This document shows, piece by piece, positions 25,270 to 32,053 of a DNA stretch of 39,934 nt. Numbering within the stretch: position 1 is the first letter of the stretch; every line of letters starts with the position of its first letter. A program made the position numbers and the translations under genes. Under the pieces are notes generated by a model. That model saw nothing but the letters and a program-made list of their open reading frames with translations, searched no databases and was not told the origin of the DNA. The DNA is from Acinetobacter sp. CFCC 10889 (GTDB lineage: Bacteria > Pseudomonadota > Gammaproteobacteria > Pseudomonadales > Moraxellaceae): assembly GCF_003268395.1 (NCBI RefSeq), contig NZ_LQXQ01000039.1, positions 1-39,934 of the forward strand, written 5' to 3'.

Positions 25270-25563
25270 TTATCGAGCTACAGCAAAGCCGTTGCTTGTA
25301 CGTTGATGTTGTTGTGCTAAATCAATTTTTAGCCATAAACTTGGCGGTCTAAGAAAATAGAGAGGGCAATGTGCAAACCTATTTTGTCGTTGGCTAAGGA
25401 TGAGTTTCATTTTACTTTTTTTGCGCTTTAAAATGGCAGGTCGCTCAAAGTAGGCTTGGCGTTTTTTATACCATCGTGTGGATTGTAAAATGTATTGTTT
25501 ATTGCGAAGTTGCTCTAAGGCAAGATCAAGATTATTGTCTTTTATATCGACTTTTACGGACAT
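25270..25563 (-). CDS. Ribosomal protein S21-like protein, copy 1
   Basis: 97 residues from the ATG at 25563. MSVKVDIKDNNLDLALEQLR, then RWYKKRQAYFERPAILKRKKSK, matches bS21 even better than copy 2 (ERP in place of EKP, then KRKK). The C-terminal half is unrelated to S21 and differs from copy 2, so only the N-terminal ~45 residues are conserved between the paralogs. An in-frame GTG at 25587 would add MSVFKTQM and overlaps the shared leader. Location between Ro60/Y RNAs and rtcB suggests a stress-specific ribosome factor; this is inference. Confidence 0.6.
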   Translation of the reverse strand: MSVKVDIKDNNLDLALEQLRNKQYILQSTRWYKKRQAYFERPAILKRKKSKMKLILSQRQNRFAHCPLYFLRPPSLWLKIDLAQQHQRTSNGFAVAR

Positions 25564-25577
25564 CATTTGCGTTTTAA

Positions 25578-25593
25578 AGACTGACACCTGTCT
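25578..25593 (-). promoter_or_regulatory. Conserved leader of S21-like copy 1
   Basis: An identical 16-nt element (minus strand AGACAGGTGTCAGTCT) at the same distance from the conserved ATG as in copy 2, although the coding sequences have diverged strongly. Confidence 0.5.
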
Positions 25594-25774
25594 ATGTTTT
25601 TAAGTTGAGCTGTTAAATTAGCAAATTGTTTATTTTTTAACAAGTCTTTATTTTTTGGATTATTTTTATAGTGATATTCGCATTGTTGATTTTAAGGTAA
25701 TGTCCAAACTTAAGAATGAATGAATATTTATTGTGAGTTGGCATAGCCTCATATTTTCTTGAAAATTTTAGATT

Positions 25775-25930
25775 AATTTGCGTAGGCGATGCTTAACTTT
25801 TGATGGATGAGGAATGTATTCCGCAAGGTTACAAAAACCCTTTGTTGGGTATGAGATGCTAAGCTTCGTAAAGTATCCCTATCACCATTACCCAACATGG
25901 CAACATTCATGTCGCCTGACGTGATAGCAT
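25775..25930 (-). ncRNA. Unidentified pseudoknotted RNA
   Basis: Plus-strand coordinates of complementary arms: TGTTGGGTA 25843-25851 with TACCCAACA 25889-25897 (9 bp); CTATCAC 25879-25885 with GTGATAG 25921-25927 (7 bp). The second pair starts inside the loop of the first and ends outside it, giving an H-type pseudoknot. Between them is a hairpin GGCAACA-TTCA-TGTCGCC (25899-25916, one pair a wobble on the minus strand). TTGCG / CGCAA with a small inner hairpin lies at 25779-25826. There is no reading frame. It lies between the Y-RNA array and the S21-like genes. Strand and ends are inferred. Confidence 0.5.
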
Positions 25931-26024
25931 ATTGGTATGAAAATTCTTATAAAGTGTAAAATTTTCAGTTAATTTTAAAAATTAATATGACTTGTGTTTG
26001 GAATGACTATTTTAAAATAAACAA

Positions 26025-26161
26025 CAAGATATAAACAAAGTTGCGAAGACAGTCGCGGCTCTACCAACTGAGCTACTGTTCAATCTTTTGCAAGAATCAA
26101 ACAGGGTGGGATCGAACCACGACAAGCGTGTAATGTAGTCCTCAGGGCATTTTATATCCTG
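26025..26161 (-). ncRNA. Y-RNA-like unit 6, with permuted tRNA module
   Basis: Last of six units in transcription order. Outer stem CAGGATATA / TATATCTTG; Ro-stem UGAGGAC / GUCUUCG. The insert reads T-arm (26106-26120, loop TTCGATC), a closed acceptor-like stem of 10 pairs with wobbles (26076-26104), UA, then the D-arm GCTCAGTTGGTAGAGC (26058-26073). Order T-arm before D-arm is the reverse of a tRNA, as if the tRNA were cut in the anticodon loop and its ends joined. This matches the tRNA-like module described for YrlA-type bacterial Y RNAs. Confidence 0.75.
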
Positions 26162-26183
26162 TTATTTTTACCACAGATCAATC

Positions 26184-26314
26184 ATCCATCAACAAAAAAA
26201 TAATAAGACATTCATCTTAGCGCTTTAGCATTAAGCCACAGTATTTGCATACCGCAACGGAGTCTAACCGTTGATCTCTAAGTCCCTATGTAGTCCTATC
26301 GGCATTTGATGGAT
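26184..26314 (-). ncRNA. Y-RNA-like unit 5, with permuted tRNA module
   Basis: Outer stem AUCCAUC / GAUGGAU; Ro-stem GAUAGGAC / GUCUUAUU. Insert: a 6-bp T-arm with the 7-nt loop TTAGACT (26255-26273), an acceptor-like stem of 6 bp closed by a GCAA tetraloop (26239-26254), UG, and the D-arm GCUU / AAGC (26222-26236). The flanking CUUAG / CUAAG (26278-26282 with 26216-26220) forms the anticodon-stem equivalent leading into the Ro-stem. It is the most diverged of the tRNA-like copies. Confidence 0.7.
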
Positions 26315-26351
26315 CAAAGACCTCAGCATATTTTCATATACTGTCTTACCT

Positions 26352-26477
26352 ATAAATCAACAAAATATCAAAGACGTTCGCGCCTTACCACTTGGCTACC
26401 ACGATCGAAATCATGGGGTGGATTCGAACCACCGATTGCGTCAATTTAAGATGTAGTCCTTGAAGCATTTGATTTAC
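26352..26477 (-). ncRNA. Y-RNA-like unit 4, with Gln-like permuted tRNA module
   Basis: Outer stem GUAAAUC / GAUUUAU (one GU); Ro-stem UCAAGGAC / GUCUUUGA. Insert: T-arm GGTGG-TTCGAAT-CCACC (26417-26433), a 7-bp acceptor-like stem closed by a UUCG tetraloop (26399-26416), UA, and a D-arm GCC / GGC with the loop AAGTGGTAA (26382-26396). TAGCCAAGTGGTAAGGC is the D-arm sequence usual in bacterial tRNA-Gln. Confidence 0.75.
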
Positions 26478-26488
26478 TTTTACCACAT

Positions 26489-26628
26489 TTGCATCAACAA
26501 AATGTTGAAGACGTGTCGTTGCTCTATCCAACTGAGCTACATTTTAATCGGTTTTAAGGATTAAAATGGGTGGACTTGAACCACCGACCTACGTATTAAA
26601 GATGTAGTCCTCAACGCATTTGATGCAA
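26489..26628 (-). ncRNA. Y-RNA-like unit 3, with Arg-like permuted tRNA module
   Basis: Outer stem UUGCAUC / GAUGCAA; AAAU / AUUU; Ro-stem GUUGAGGAC / GUCUUCAAC (9 bp). Insert: T-arm GGTGG-TTCAAGT-CCACC (26569-26585), a perfect 10-bp acceptor-like stem CATTTTAATC / GATTAAAATG with a 9-nt loop (26540-26568), UA, and the D-arm GCTCAGTTGGATAGAGC (26521-26537) followed by AACGAC as in tRNA-Arg. It is the clearest of the six units. Confidence 0.8.
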
Positions 26629-26641
26629 TTTTTACCACGTT

Positions 26642-26710
26642 CATTGTCAACAAAGTTTTGATAAAACGGGTCATTTTTGAAGAATGTAGTTCTATCGGCA
26701 TTTGACAATG
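26642..26710 (-). ncRNA. Y-RNA-like unit 2, minimal form
   Basis: 69 nt. Outer stem CAUUGUC / GACAAUG (7 bp, perfect); Ro-stem GAUAGAAC / GUUUUAUC (8 pairs, one wobble). The 3' bulge GUU and the 5' AAAUGC are as in the other units. The stem is capped by a single-stranded loop of about 20 nt beginning UACAUU, with no tRNA-like module. Confidence 0.7.
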
Positions 26711-26720
26711 TGTTACAGCT

Positions 26721-26783
26721 CGCACAACAAATTGGTTTAGAAACGCCTCATTGGAAAAATGTAGTTCCTAGTGCATTTGTGCG
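26721..26783 (-). ncRNA. Y-RNA-like unit 1, minimal form
   Basis: 63 nt, first unit after rsr. Outer stem CGCAC / GUGCG, then AAAU / AUUU with a GUU bulge on the 3' side; Ro-stem UAGGAAC / GUUUCUA (7 pairs). The loop starts UACAUU as in unit 2 and there is no tRNA-like module. Confidence 0.65.
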
Positions 26784-26789
26784 TTTGAT

Positions 26790-26850
26790 CTGACACTGTG
26801 GATTAAAATATTCCATTTTTAGGTGAAATATCGACTATCTCAGTGTCAAA
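26790..26850 (-). ncRNA. Long hairpin between rsr and the Y-RNA array
   Basis: Outer stem TGACACTG / CAGTGTCA (8 bp) and inner stem ATATTTCA / TGGAATAT (8 pairs) with internal loops between and an 8-nt terminal loop. It begins 15 nt after the rsr stop. It lacks the AAAUGC...GGAC/GAAC signature of the Y-like units, so it may be a separate processing or stabilising element. Confidence 0.45.
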
Positions 26851-26864
26851 TTCGGTTTACAGAT

Positions 26865-28492
26865 TTAGCTTGCGTGAAGCTGAGTCTGTGAAATTTCTAT
26901 CTTCTCAATTTCGCTTACCCAATGATCTGCATGCATTTCATTGTTGGCAAAACTTTCAATCAGTTTAAACACGGTATCGGAAAAACCACCGATATTCATC
27001 ACATCGTCCCGTTCAGGCATTTGTGAGGTCACATAAGGTTGTAAATCAACACAAACCAATTTTGCTTTTGGATTTTGCAATTTCAACTTATTCCAAAAAT
27101 GCATCATCCCTGTTTGATGCTGTGATCGATGGATTTGATCTGCCCAAGACTCGTTGTCTGAGAAATAAATCACCAAATCGACTTCTGCATTTTCCTTCAC
27201 CAAAAGCTCCAAAGGTTTAGAACAATCTGTTCCACCACCACACATATTGGCAAACTTTTTGGCTAAGGCAAAAATATCAATTTCCTCATGCTGACCATTC
27301 GATGCTTTTTTACGTAAATATTCCTGCACTTTTGTTAAGTTGGATAATTGACGTACTTGGGTATCAAATGGCATTAAGCGTATGTTTGGATTGACATATT
27401 TAAATGCACTTGCAAACAAAGCCGCAGCATCGACACAGCGTAACTGTGAAGTAGCACCTTTACGATAACCTGTTATAGAACTCGACATTGAGCCTGAAAC
27501 ATCAATCGCAATCACCACATTTCCCGACAATTTCGGTACATGGGCAATGGCACGTTGCATGGCAAATTTCAATGCATTGGCAATCTCAGGCGGCATTCCA
27601 TCGGCAAGGGCAGACCACGCCATCATCAACTGATAAGGCAAAACACGGCTTTTCGCAATCGCAGTTTCATCCATCAATTTATCGGCAATGATTTTAGTCA
27701 TCCCTTTGATTTTAAATACATCATGACGCAAAATGTATTTAAATTCATACGTACCATCTGCCAAGAACCATTTTTGGCAATTTCCGCCCATTGTGCAGCG
27801 TTTAAATTTAGGTTGGTTAAAAGCTGCATCGGCACTTTCGGGACTTCTGTACTAAAACCTAAACGAAATTGTTCCAATGCTTGAATTTGGCTTGGCAATT
27901 GCTCAATTTCATAGTCTTTTCCTAACACATAGGCAAAAAACGCATCATGTTGCTCCGTCTTAGGTTTTGGATGGGTCATTTTCAATACATCGGCAAGCGA
28001 TGGGCTATTTCCGATATTCGCAGCCATAAGCTGTTGATCATTTGCTGTTAAAATCCAATCATTCACCATGCGTTTTGGTAATGAACCCAAAGACTTACGT
28101 CCAATGATGCCTGCACGCATAATCTGTACAAAGTTACGCAATTGTTTTCCGTTATCAATAATGATCGGGGAAAGTTGTTTAAATAGATTGGCATCAAGCT
28201 CAGAAAGTAACGCCAATAACACCACAGGTGTATCTTTCATGTGTGCGTGTTGGCGTGCATAAATCGCTGTTTTCGCCACAAATTCAGGCTCAACATCTAA
28301 TGCCAAAGTCAAAATATTTTCCAATTGCACTTGTGCATCTTGGTAAAAAGTCTGATTCAGCGTTCCTGTTGCAGCCAACTGTGCCAATGCCGCACGAGAT
28401 TTTAGTGTGTAGGCACGACCGCCTGCTTCATTGAATCCTAATGGTTGTTTTGCCTTTGCAGTGCGAGAGGCAAAAATTGTCTTGTTCGCCAT
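26865..28492 (-). pseudogene. rsr: Ro60/TROVE-domain protein Rsr, frameshifted as sequenced
   Basis: About 542 residues if the frame is repaired. The ring of helical repeats (TROVE) covers the first ~300 residues, ending MVRMNLNTF. The continuation RHDVFKIKGMTKIIADKL lies in another frame, and one extra T in the run at 27730-27733 would join them (NTF-LRHDVF). The C-terminal part is a vWA-like domain with the metal site DVSGS in VVIAIDVSGSMSSS. The start ATG at 28492 has GAGGA upstream; a TTG start further up would lie inside the sigma-54 promoter and is rejected. Ro60 proteins bind Y RNAs and misfolded RNA. The frameshift may be a real mutation, phase variation or a sequencing error; the rest looks well preserved. 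Confidence 0.85.
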
Positions 28493-28534
28493 GACAGCAT
28501 CCTCAAGTTTATTTTTAATTTCTTGATGAATATA

Positions 28535-28552
28535 TTGCAGAGAGCGTGCCAA
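28535..28552 (-). promoter_or_regulatory. Sigma-54 promoter of rsr
   Basis: Minus strand TTGGCACGCTCTCTGCAA gives GG-N10-GC, about 45 nt upstream of the rsr ATG. The 18-nt core is identical to the rtcB promoter at 24307-24324, so rsr, the Y-RNA array and rtcB are probably induced together. Confidence 0.88.
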
Positions 28553-28728
28553 CTTTGAGTTTTTTGTTGAAAATAATTTTTAAGATTCTGATTTTTAATG
28601 TTTAAATTATTTTAATTTTATTTTGATGTGGGTTTTAAATTGTGGTGGGTTGATTTTAAAGTATCTATATAGATATAAGTTTATATATTTTTATATCATA
28701 TTTTAATGGCGCTGAAATAGAAAATACA

Positions 28729-29325
28729 TTATTCAAGTTGTTTCCAACGATAAAATTTTATTGTTCCTAGAGATAACATGTCATTGTCTTCAATAGTATC
28801 GCCATATACATATATTTCTTTATAGCTTGATAAATCATAATTTTTGAGAATTCTTTCTTTTTTGACCATTCCACTACAATCTTTATTTTGATATTTACCA
28901 GTTAATACTCCATTTATACTTTCTACTTCACTGCATAATAATTCTAATTTATGCTTTTCACACCATGGCTTAAGGTAAAGGTCAATGGAAGCAGATACAA
29001 TAACAATTCTATCTCCTTGTGCTTTATGCCATTCTATTCTTTCCATTGCATTACCTCTTATTACTTTGGGAATAAAATTAATGCAATATTGTGAGCCAAT
29101 ATGTATAAGCTCTTGTTCTAATCTCCCTTTAAAACCAAATTTAAATATTTTTGATCGAATAACTGAACCTGAAACTATATCTAATTTATAACCAATAATA
29201 TAAGGTGCTAATAAAATTTTACCTTTATTCAATGTCTTAGGGATTACGGTTAGATGAATGAAAGGAGTAAATGTATCTGTGGTGGTAATTGTTCCATCAA
29301 AATCAAAAAAGGCAATATTTTGCAT
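28729..29325 (-). CDS. HAD-superfamily phosphatase (subfamily IB-like)
   Basis: 198 residues. Motif I FDFDGTITTTDT has the nucleophile D8 and acid D10; motif II is VIVSAS; a lysine follows in MVKKERI (motif III region); motif IV is VYGDTIEDNDML. The pattern is that of SerB-like IB enzymes that hydrolyse small phosphomonoesters (phosphoserine and others). Substrate unknown. It lies upstream of the rsr promoter on the same strand, separated by an AT-rich gap, and is probably not in that operon. Confidence 0.8.
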   Translation of the reverse strand: MQNIAFFDFDGTITTTDTFTPFIHLTVIPKTLNKGKILLAPYIIGYKLDIVSGSVIRSKIFKFGFKGRLEQELIHIGSQYCINFIPKVIRGNAMERIEWHKAQGDRIVIVSASIDLYLKPWCEKHKLELLCSEVESINGVLTGKYQNKDCSGMVKKERILKNYDLSSYKEIYVYGDTIEDNDMLSLGTIKFYRWKQLE

Positions 29326-29413
29326 TATTTTTCCTGTTTTATTTGAAAATAATCATTTATAGAATAGGCTTTACTAATATTTAAGAATTAAAAATACAAT
29401 AAATTATAATGTT

Positions 29414-29929
29414 TTATTGATAAAACTGCTCATAATTGTCTGTCAAAATGTCTTGAAATCCATAACCTGTACGTGAAGCTTGCAGACAAATCTTTTTAGC
29501 ACGTTCTTGAACCTCATTCAGATAGACCAAATCAGATGACCACTCTAGCGCTTGTAAATACATGTTTTCCATACTTTCATAAAAAGGCTCATGTATATCC
29601 CCATATTCACAAGCATATTGAACACCTTGTTCAACATAGAAAAATGCAAGATCAATCAAATGAGGATGAATGCCAATGACTTTTTTATAGTCATTAATAA
29701 TTTTACGTATAATGGATAATTTAGGATTGCCTATACCACGAGTAGGAAAAAATTCCTTTTCTATTTGTTTCTTATATTTATTTAAAATGGTGATGCTATC
29801 TGTGCTACTAAATTGTGAATCATAAAACTCTTTGATGTTTTTGAAATTTTTATACAAAATCAAGATTTCTTCTTGCAATTCTTCTTTGGATTGATCTGCT
29901 AGGAATTTTTTAAGATCTGTAAGTGCCAT
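29414..29929 (-). CDS. DUF6155-like hypothetical protein
   Basis: 171 residues, helical. The N-terminal ALTDLKKFLADQSKEELQEEILILYKNF and the later FFPTRGIGNPKLSIIRKII match what I remember of the DUF6155 family. No function is known to me. It is 88 nt upstream of the HAD phosphatase on the same strand. Confidence 0.6.
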   Translation of the reverse strand: MALTDLKKFLADQSKEELQEEILILYKNFKNIKEFYDSQFSSTDSITILNKYKKQIEKEFFPTRGIGNPKLSIIRKIINDYKKVIGIHPHLIDLAFFYVEQGVQYACEYGDIHEPFYESMENMYLQALEWSSDLVYLNEVQERAKKICLQASRTGYGFQDILTDNYEQFYQ

Positions 29930-30187
29930 AATACATTTAGAAAATTATTGAGATTTTATATTTTAACATTAGAGAGAGAAAATCAGTTATATTTTTTAAA
30001 ATTATGATTCCAATTAGGATTTTATCTAAAATACACCACAATTAAATAAGAATATCTTTTTGGGATTTGAAAATAATTGAATAAAATTAAACGGTTTTGA
30101 ATTTCTCTAAAGCATCTAATTCAAACACTTTTTATTTTCCATCTTTAAGCATTTGCCTTTTATAAGTGTATTTGGATGGGTTGTGGT

Positions 30188-32053
30188 TTAGAGCTGCACT
30201 GAGGCACGTATAATCGTTTCCCCTTGTCGTGAATGCATCTCAAAATCACCACCTAAACGTTTCACCCGAACTTGCATACTTTGTAAGCCAACATGAAAAC
30301 CTTGCTGTACAGAAGCAGGATCAAGACCAATGCCATTGTCTTGGATCTCTAAGACCAAAACATCTTGTTGAGTTTCATATAAATTGACTTTAACTTCGGT
30401 GGCTTGACTATGTTTAACGATGTTATTAAGTGCTTCTTCAGCAACACGTGCTAGGGTAAGGGATTGAATCATACTTGGAATACTTGTCCATTCAGATGGC
30501 ATTTTCCAAGTAGAATGAATGTCCATTTCTTCAAAAATTTGCACAAACCGATGTCGAACAGGCGCAGCCCATAAGATTGGTGTTTCAGGTACTTTTGCGC
30601 CCAAACTTGTTCCTGAGTCGATCACTTGGCGTAAGTCATTACGCAGTAATTTGAGCATCGACATGATTTGAGCTTTGTCGACATTTTCATTTAGATCTAA
30701 CAAAATCATTGAACGTGAAATCGAACCACCTAAACCATCATGTAATTCATGAGCAAGATTTAAGCGCTCTTGTAAGCGCATATTATTTACTTCAAGTTGA
30801 TATTTTTTATTTAAAGATTGTTCCAAATCTAGTGTGACTTGATCTACTGTTGTGCTGAGTTTTTGATTAAATAACTCAACTTGGTTAATATTTTGTGCGA
30901 TGCGCCAAGCCAAAATACAGGAAACTGCCAAGCTGGTAAATGGTGCTGCAAAAGGCGTCCAAAATAATGAGTTAATATTGACTTGGTAAGCAATGACATC
31001 ATGAATGGCAATAATAATAAAAATTAAGAAAATTACTGCTAAAAATAAAACTTCAGCACTTTTATTTTTATAAGCAACCCATTGAAAAAATATGCAATTG
31101 GTAAAAAATACAAAACCACTATAAATAAAGCATAGGGTTAAAGTGGTTTTTAAATAATCTAAGGGGATGGAAAGTAATAAAATTGAAAAAATGATATTGA
31201 TAAAAAATAGAGAATATTCTGTTTTTTTATAACATTTTTTTGCAAAGCGCCATGAAAATAAACATAAACAATTTACATAGCTGAGTAAAAATATAATATT
31301 TAACCGAGAAGTTAGGATGGTGTCTGTAAATGGTAAAGGCTTAGTAATTAAAATGTTGCTGATAAAACCTATCCAAAATAATGAAGTAAGTGCAAACCAA
31401 CCAAAGGCATATTCTTTACGGCGAAATAACCAAATAAATAAACCCATTAAACCTAAAACAAGGGTAATAATTAAATTAATAAAATAGGTCGTTCTTCTTT
31501 CTAAAATATAGCGTTGATATAACTGCGTAATATGATCGACAGAACTAAATTCGATTTGGCTTAAACCTGAAGATTGGGTTTGCACACCGACAACTTTGAC
31601 TAAAATTTCATTTTCACCCGCATGAATGCTTGATGCGGGTAATGTCCACATACGAGGCATATTCCAACTACGAGATAATGGCTCAACTAGAGAAGCATCA
31701 TGCCAAAGTAACTCTTGGTTACTATAGACTGCACCTGCCATATTGATGCGATCAAGTAGAAAAGCAACTGGCTGTGCTTGTTCAGAGGAGACTGTACAGT
31801 GGCGTTGCCAAATGATTTTATACCAAGCTGTACCCGTGTAATTTTGCCATGAAATATCCCAGTTATGTGGCAAAGTAATTTTTTGCCAGCCAGTTTTAGG
31901 AGGTGGTGCTGTATTACTGGCTACTTTTACCGCTTCGGTGCTGATGATTTTGAAATCACACTCGTTGGCTAATACGGTTGCTGACGGTGTTTGTGCACTG
32001 CTCCATTGCACTACACAGCACAAAACAAAGCATAGAAAAACGCGCAAAATCAA
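30188..32053 (-). CDS. Sensor histidine kinase, NarX/UhpB-type with 7TM-like region
   Basis: 621 residues. Signal peptide 1-20 (cleavage after SSA), then a periplasmic sensor domain to about 190 with WQKITLPHNW, typical of jelly-roll DISM-type sensors. About seven membrane helices span residues 190-385, followed by a coiled coil (390-425). HisKA_3 dimerisation domain: LAHELHDGLGGSISRS, with the phosphorylated histidine near residue 437. ATPase domain: EEALNNIVKHS (N box) and LEIQDNGIGLD (G1). It phosphorylates the response regulator at 32050-32742, whose stop codon overlaps its start by 4 nt. The signal sensed is unknown. Confidence 0.9.
   Translation of the reverse strand: MILRVFLCFVLCCVVQWSSAQTPSATVLANECDFKIISTEAVKVASNTAPPPKTGWQKITLPHNWDISWQNYTGTAWYKIIWQRHCTVSSEQAQPVAFLLDRINMAGAVYSNQELLWHDASLVEPLSRSWNMPRMWTLPASSIHAGENEILVKVVGVQTQSSGLSQIEFSSVDHITQLYQRYILERRTTYFINLIITLVLGLMGLFIWLFRRKEYAFGWFALTSLFWIGFISNILITKPLPFTDTILTSRLNIIFLLSYVNCLCLFSWRFAKKCYKKTEYSLFFINIIFSILLLSIPLDYLKTTLTLCFIYSGFVFFTNCIFFQWVAYKNKSAEVLFLAVIFLIFIIIAIHDVIAYQVNINSLFWTPFAAPFTSLAVSCILAWRIAQNINQVELFNQKLSTTVDQVTLDLEQSLNKKYQLEVNNMRLQERLNLAHELHDGLGGSISRSMILLDLNENVDKAQIMSMLKLLRNDLRQVIDSGTSLGAKVPETPILWAAPVRHRFVQIFEEMDIHSTWKMPSEWTSIPSMIQSLTLARVAEEALNNIVKHSQATEVKVNLYETQQDVLVLEIQDNGIGLDPASVQQGFHVGLQSMQVRVKRLGGDFEMHSRQGETIIRASVQL

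Noticed and set aside
25681..25950. tmRNA, because of the pseudoknot
   Set aside because: No tRNA-like ends, no tag reading frame and none of the conserved tmRNA sequences.
26028..26626. A cluster of normal tRNA genes on the minus strand
   Set aside because: T-arms and D-arms are present but in the wrong order, no complete acceptor stem with free 5' and 3' ends exists, there is no CCA, and the anticodon loop is replaced by the Ro-type stem.
26025..26783. CRISPR array (regular repeats with unique spacers)
   Set aside because: Repeated parts are structured halves of an RNA with variable lengths between them; no direct repeats of constant size and no cas genes are present.
27698..27791. Programmed -1 frameshift in rsr
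   Set aside because: The site ACATTTTGC is not a canonical slippery heptamer; a simple indel in the T-run explains the break better, though not excluded.
28493..28552. A longer N-terminus for rsr starting at TTG 28552
   Set aside because: The extra codons are the sigma-54 promoter itself, upstream of the expected transcription start; the ATG at 28492 has a good ribosome binding site.
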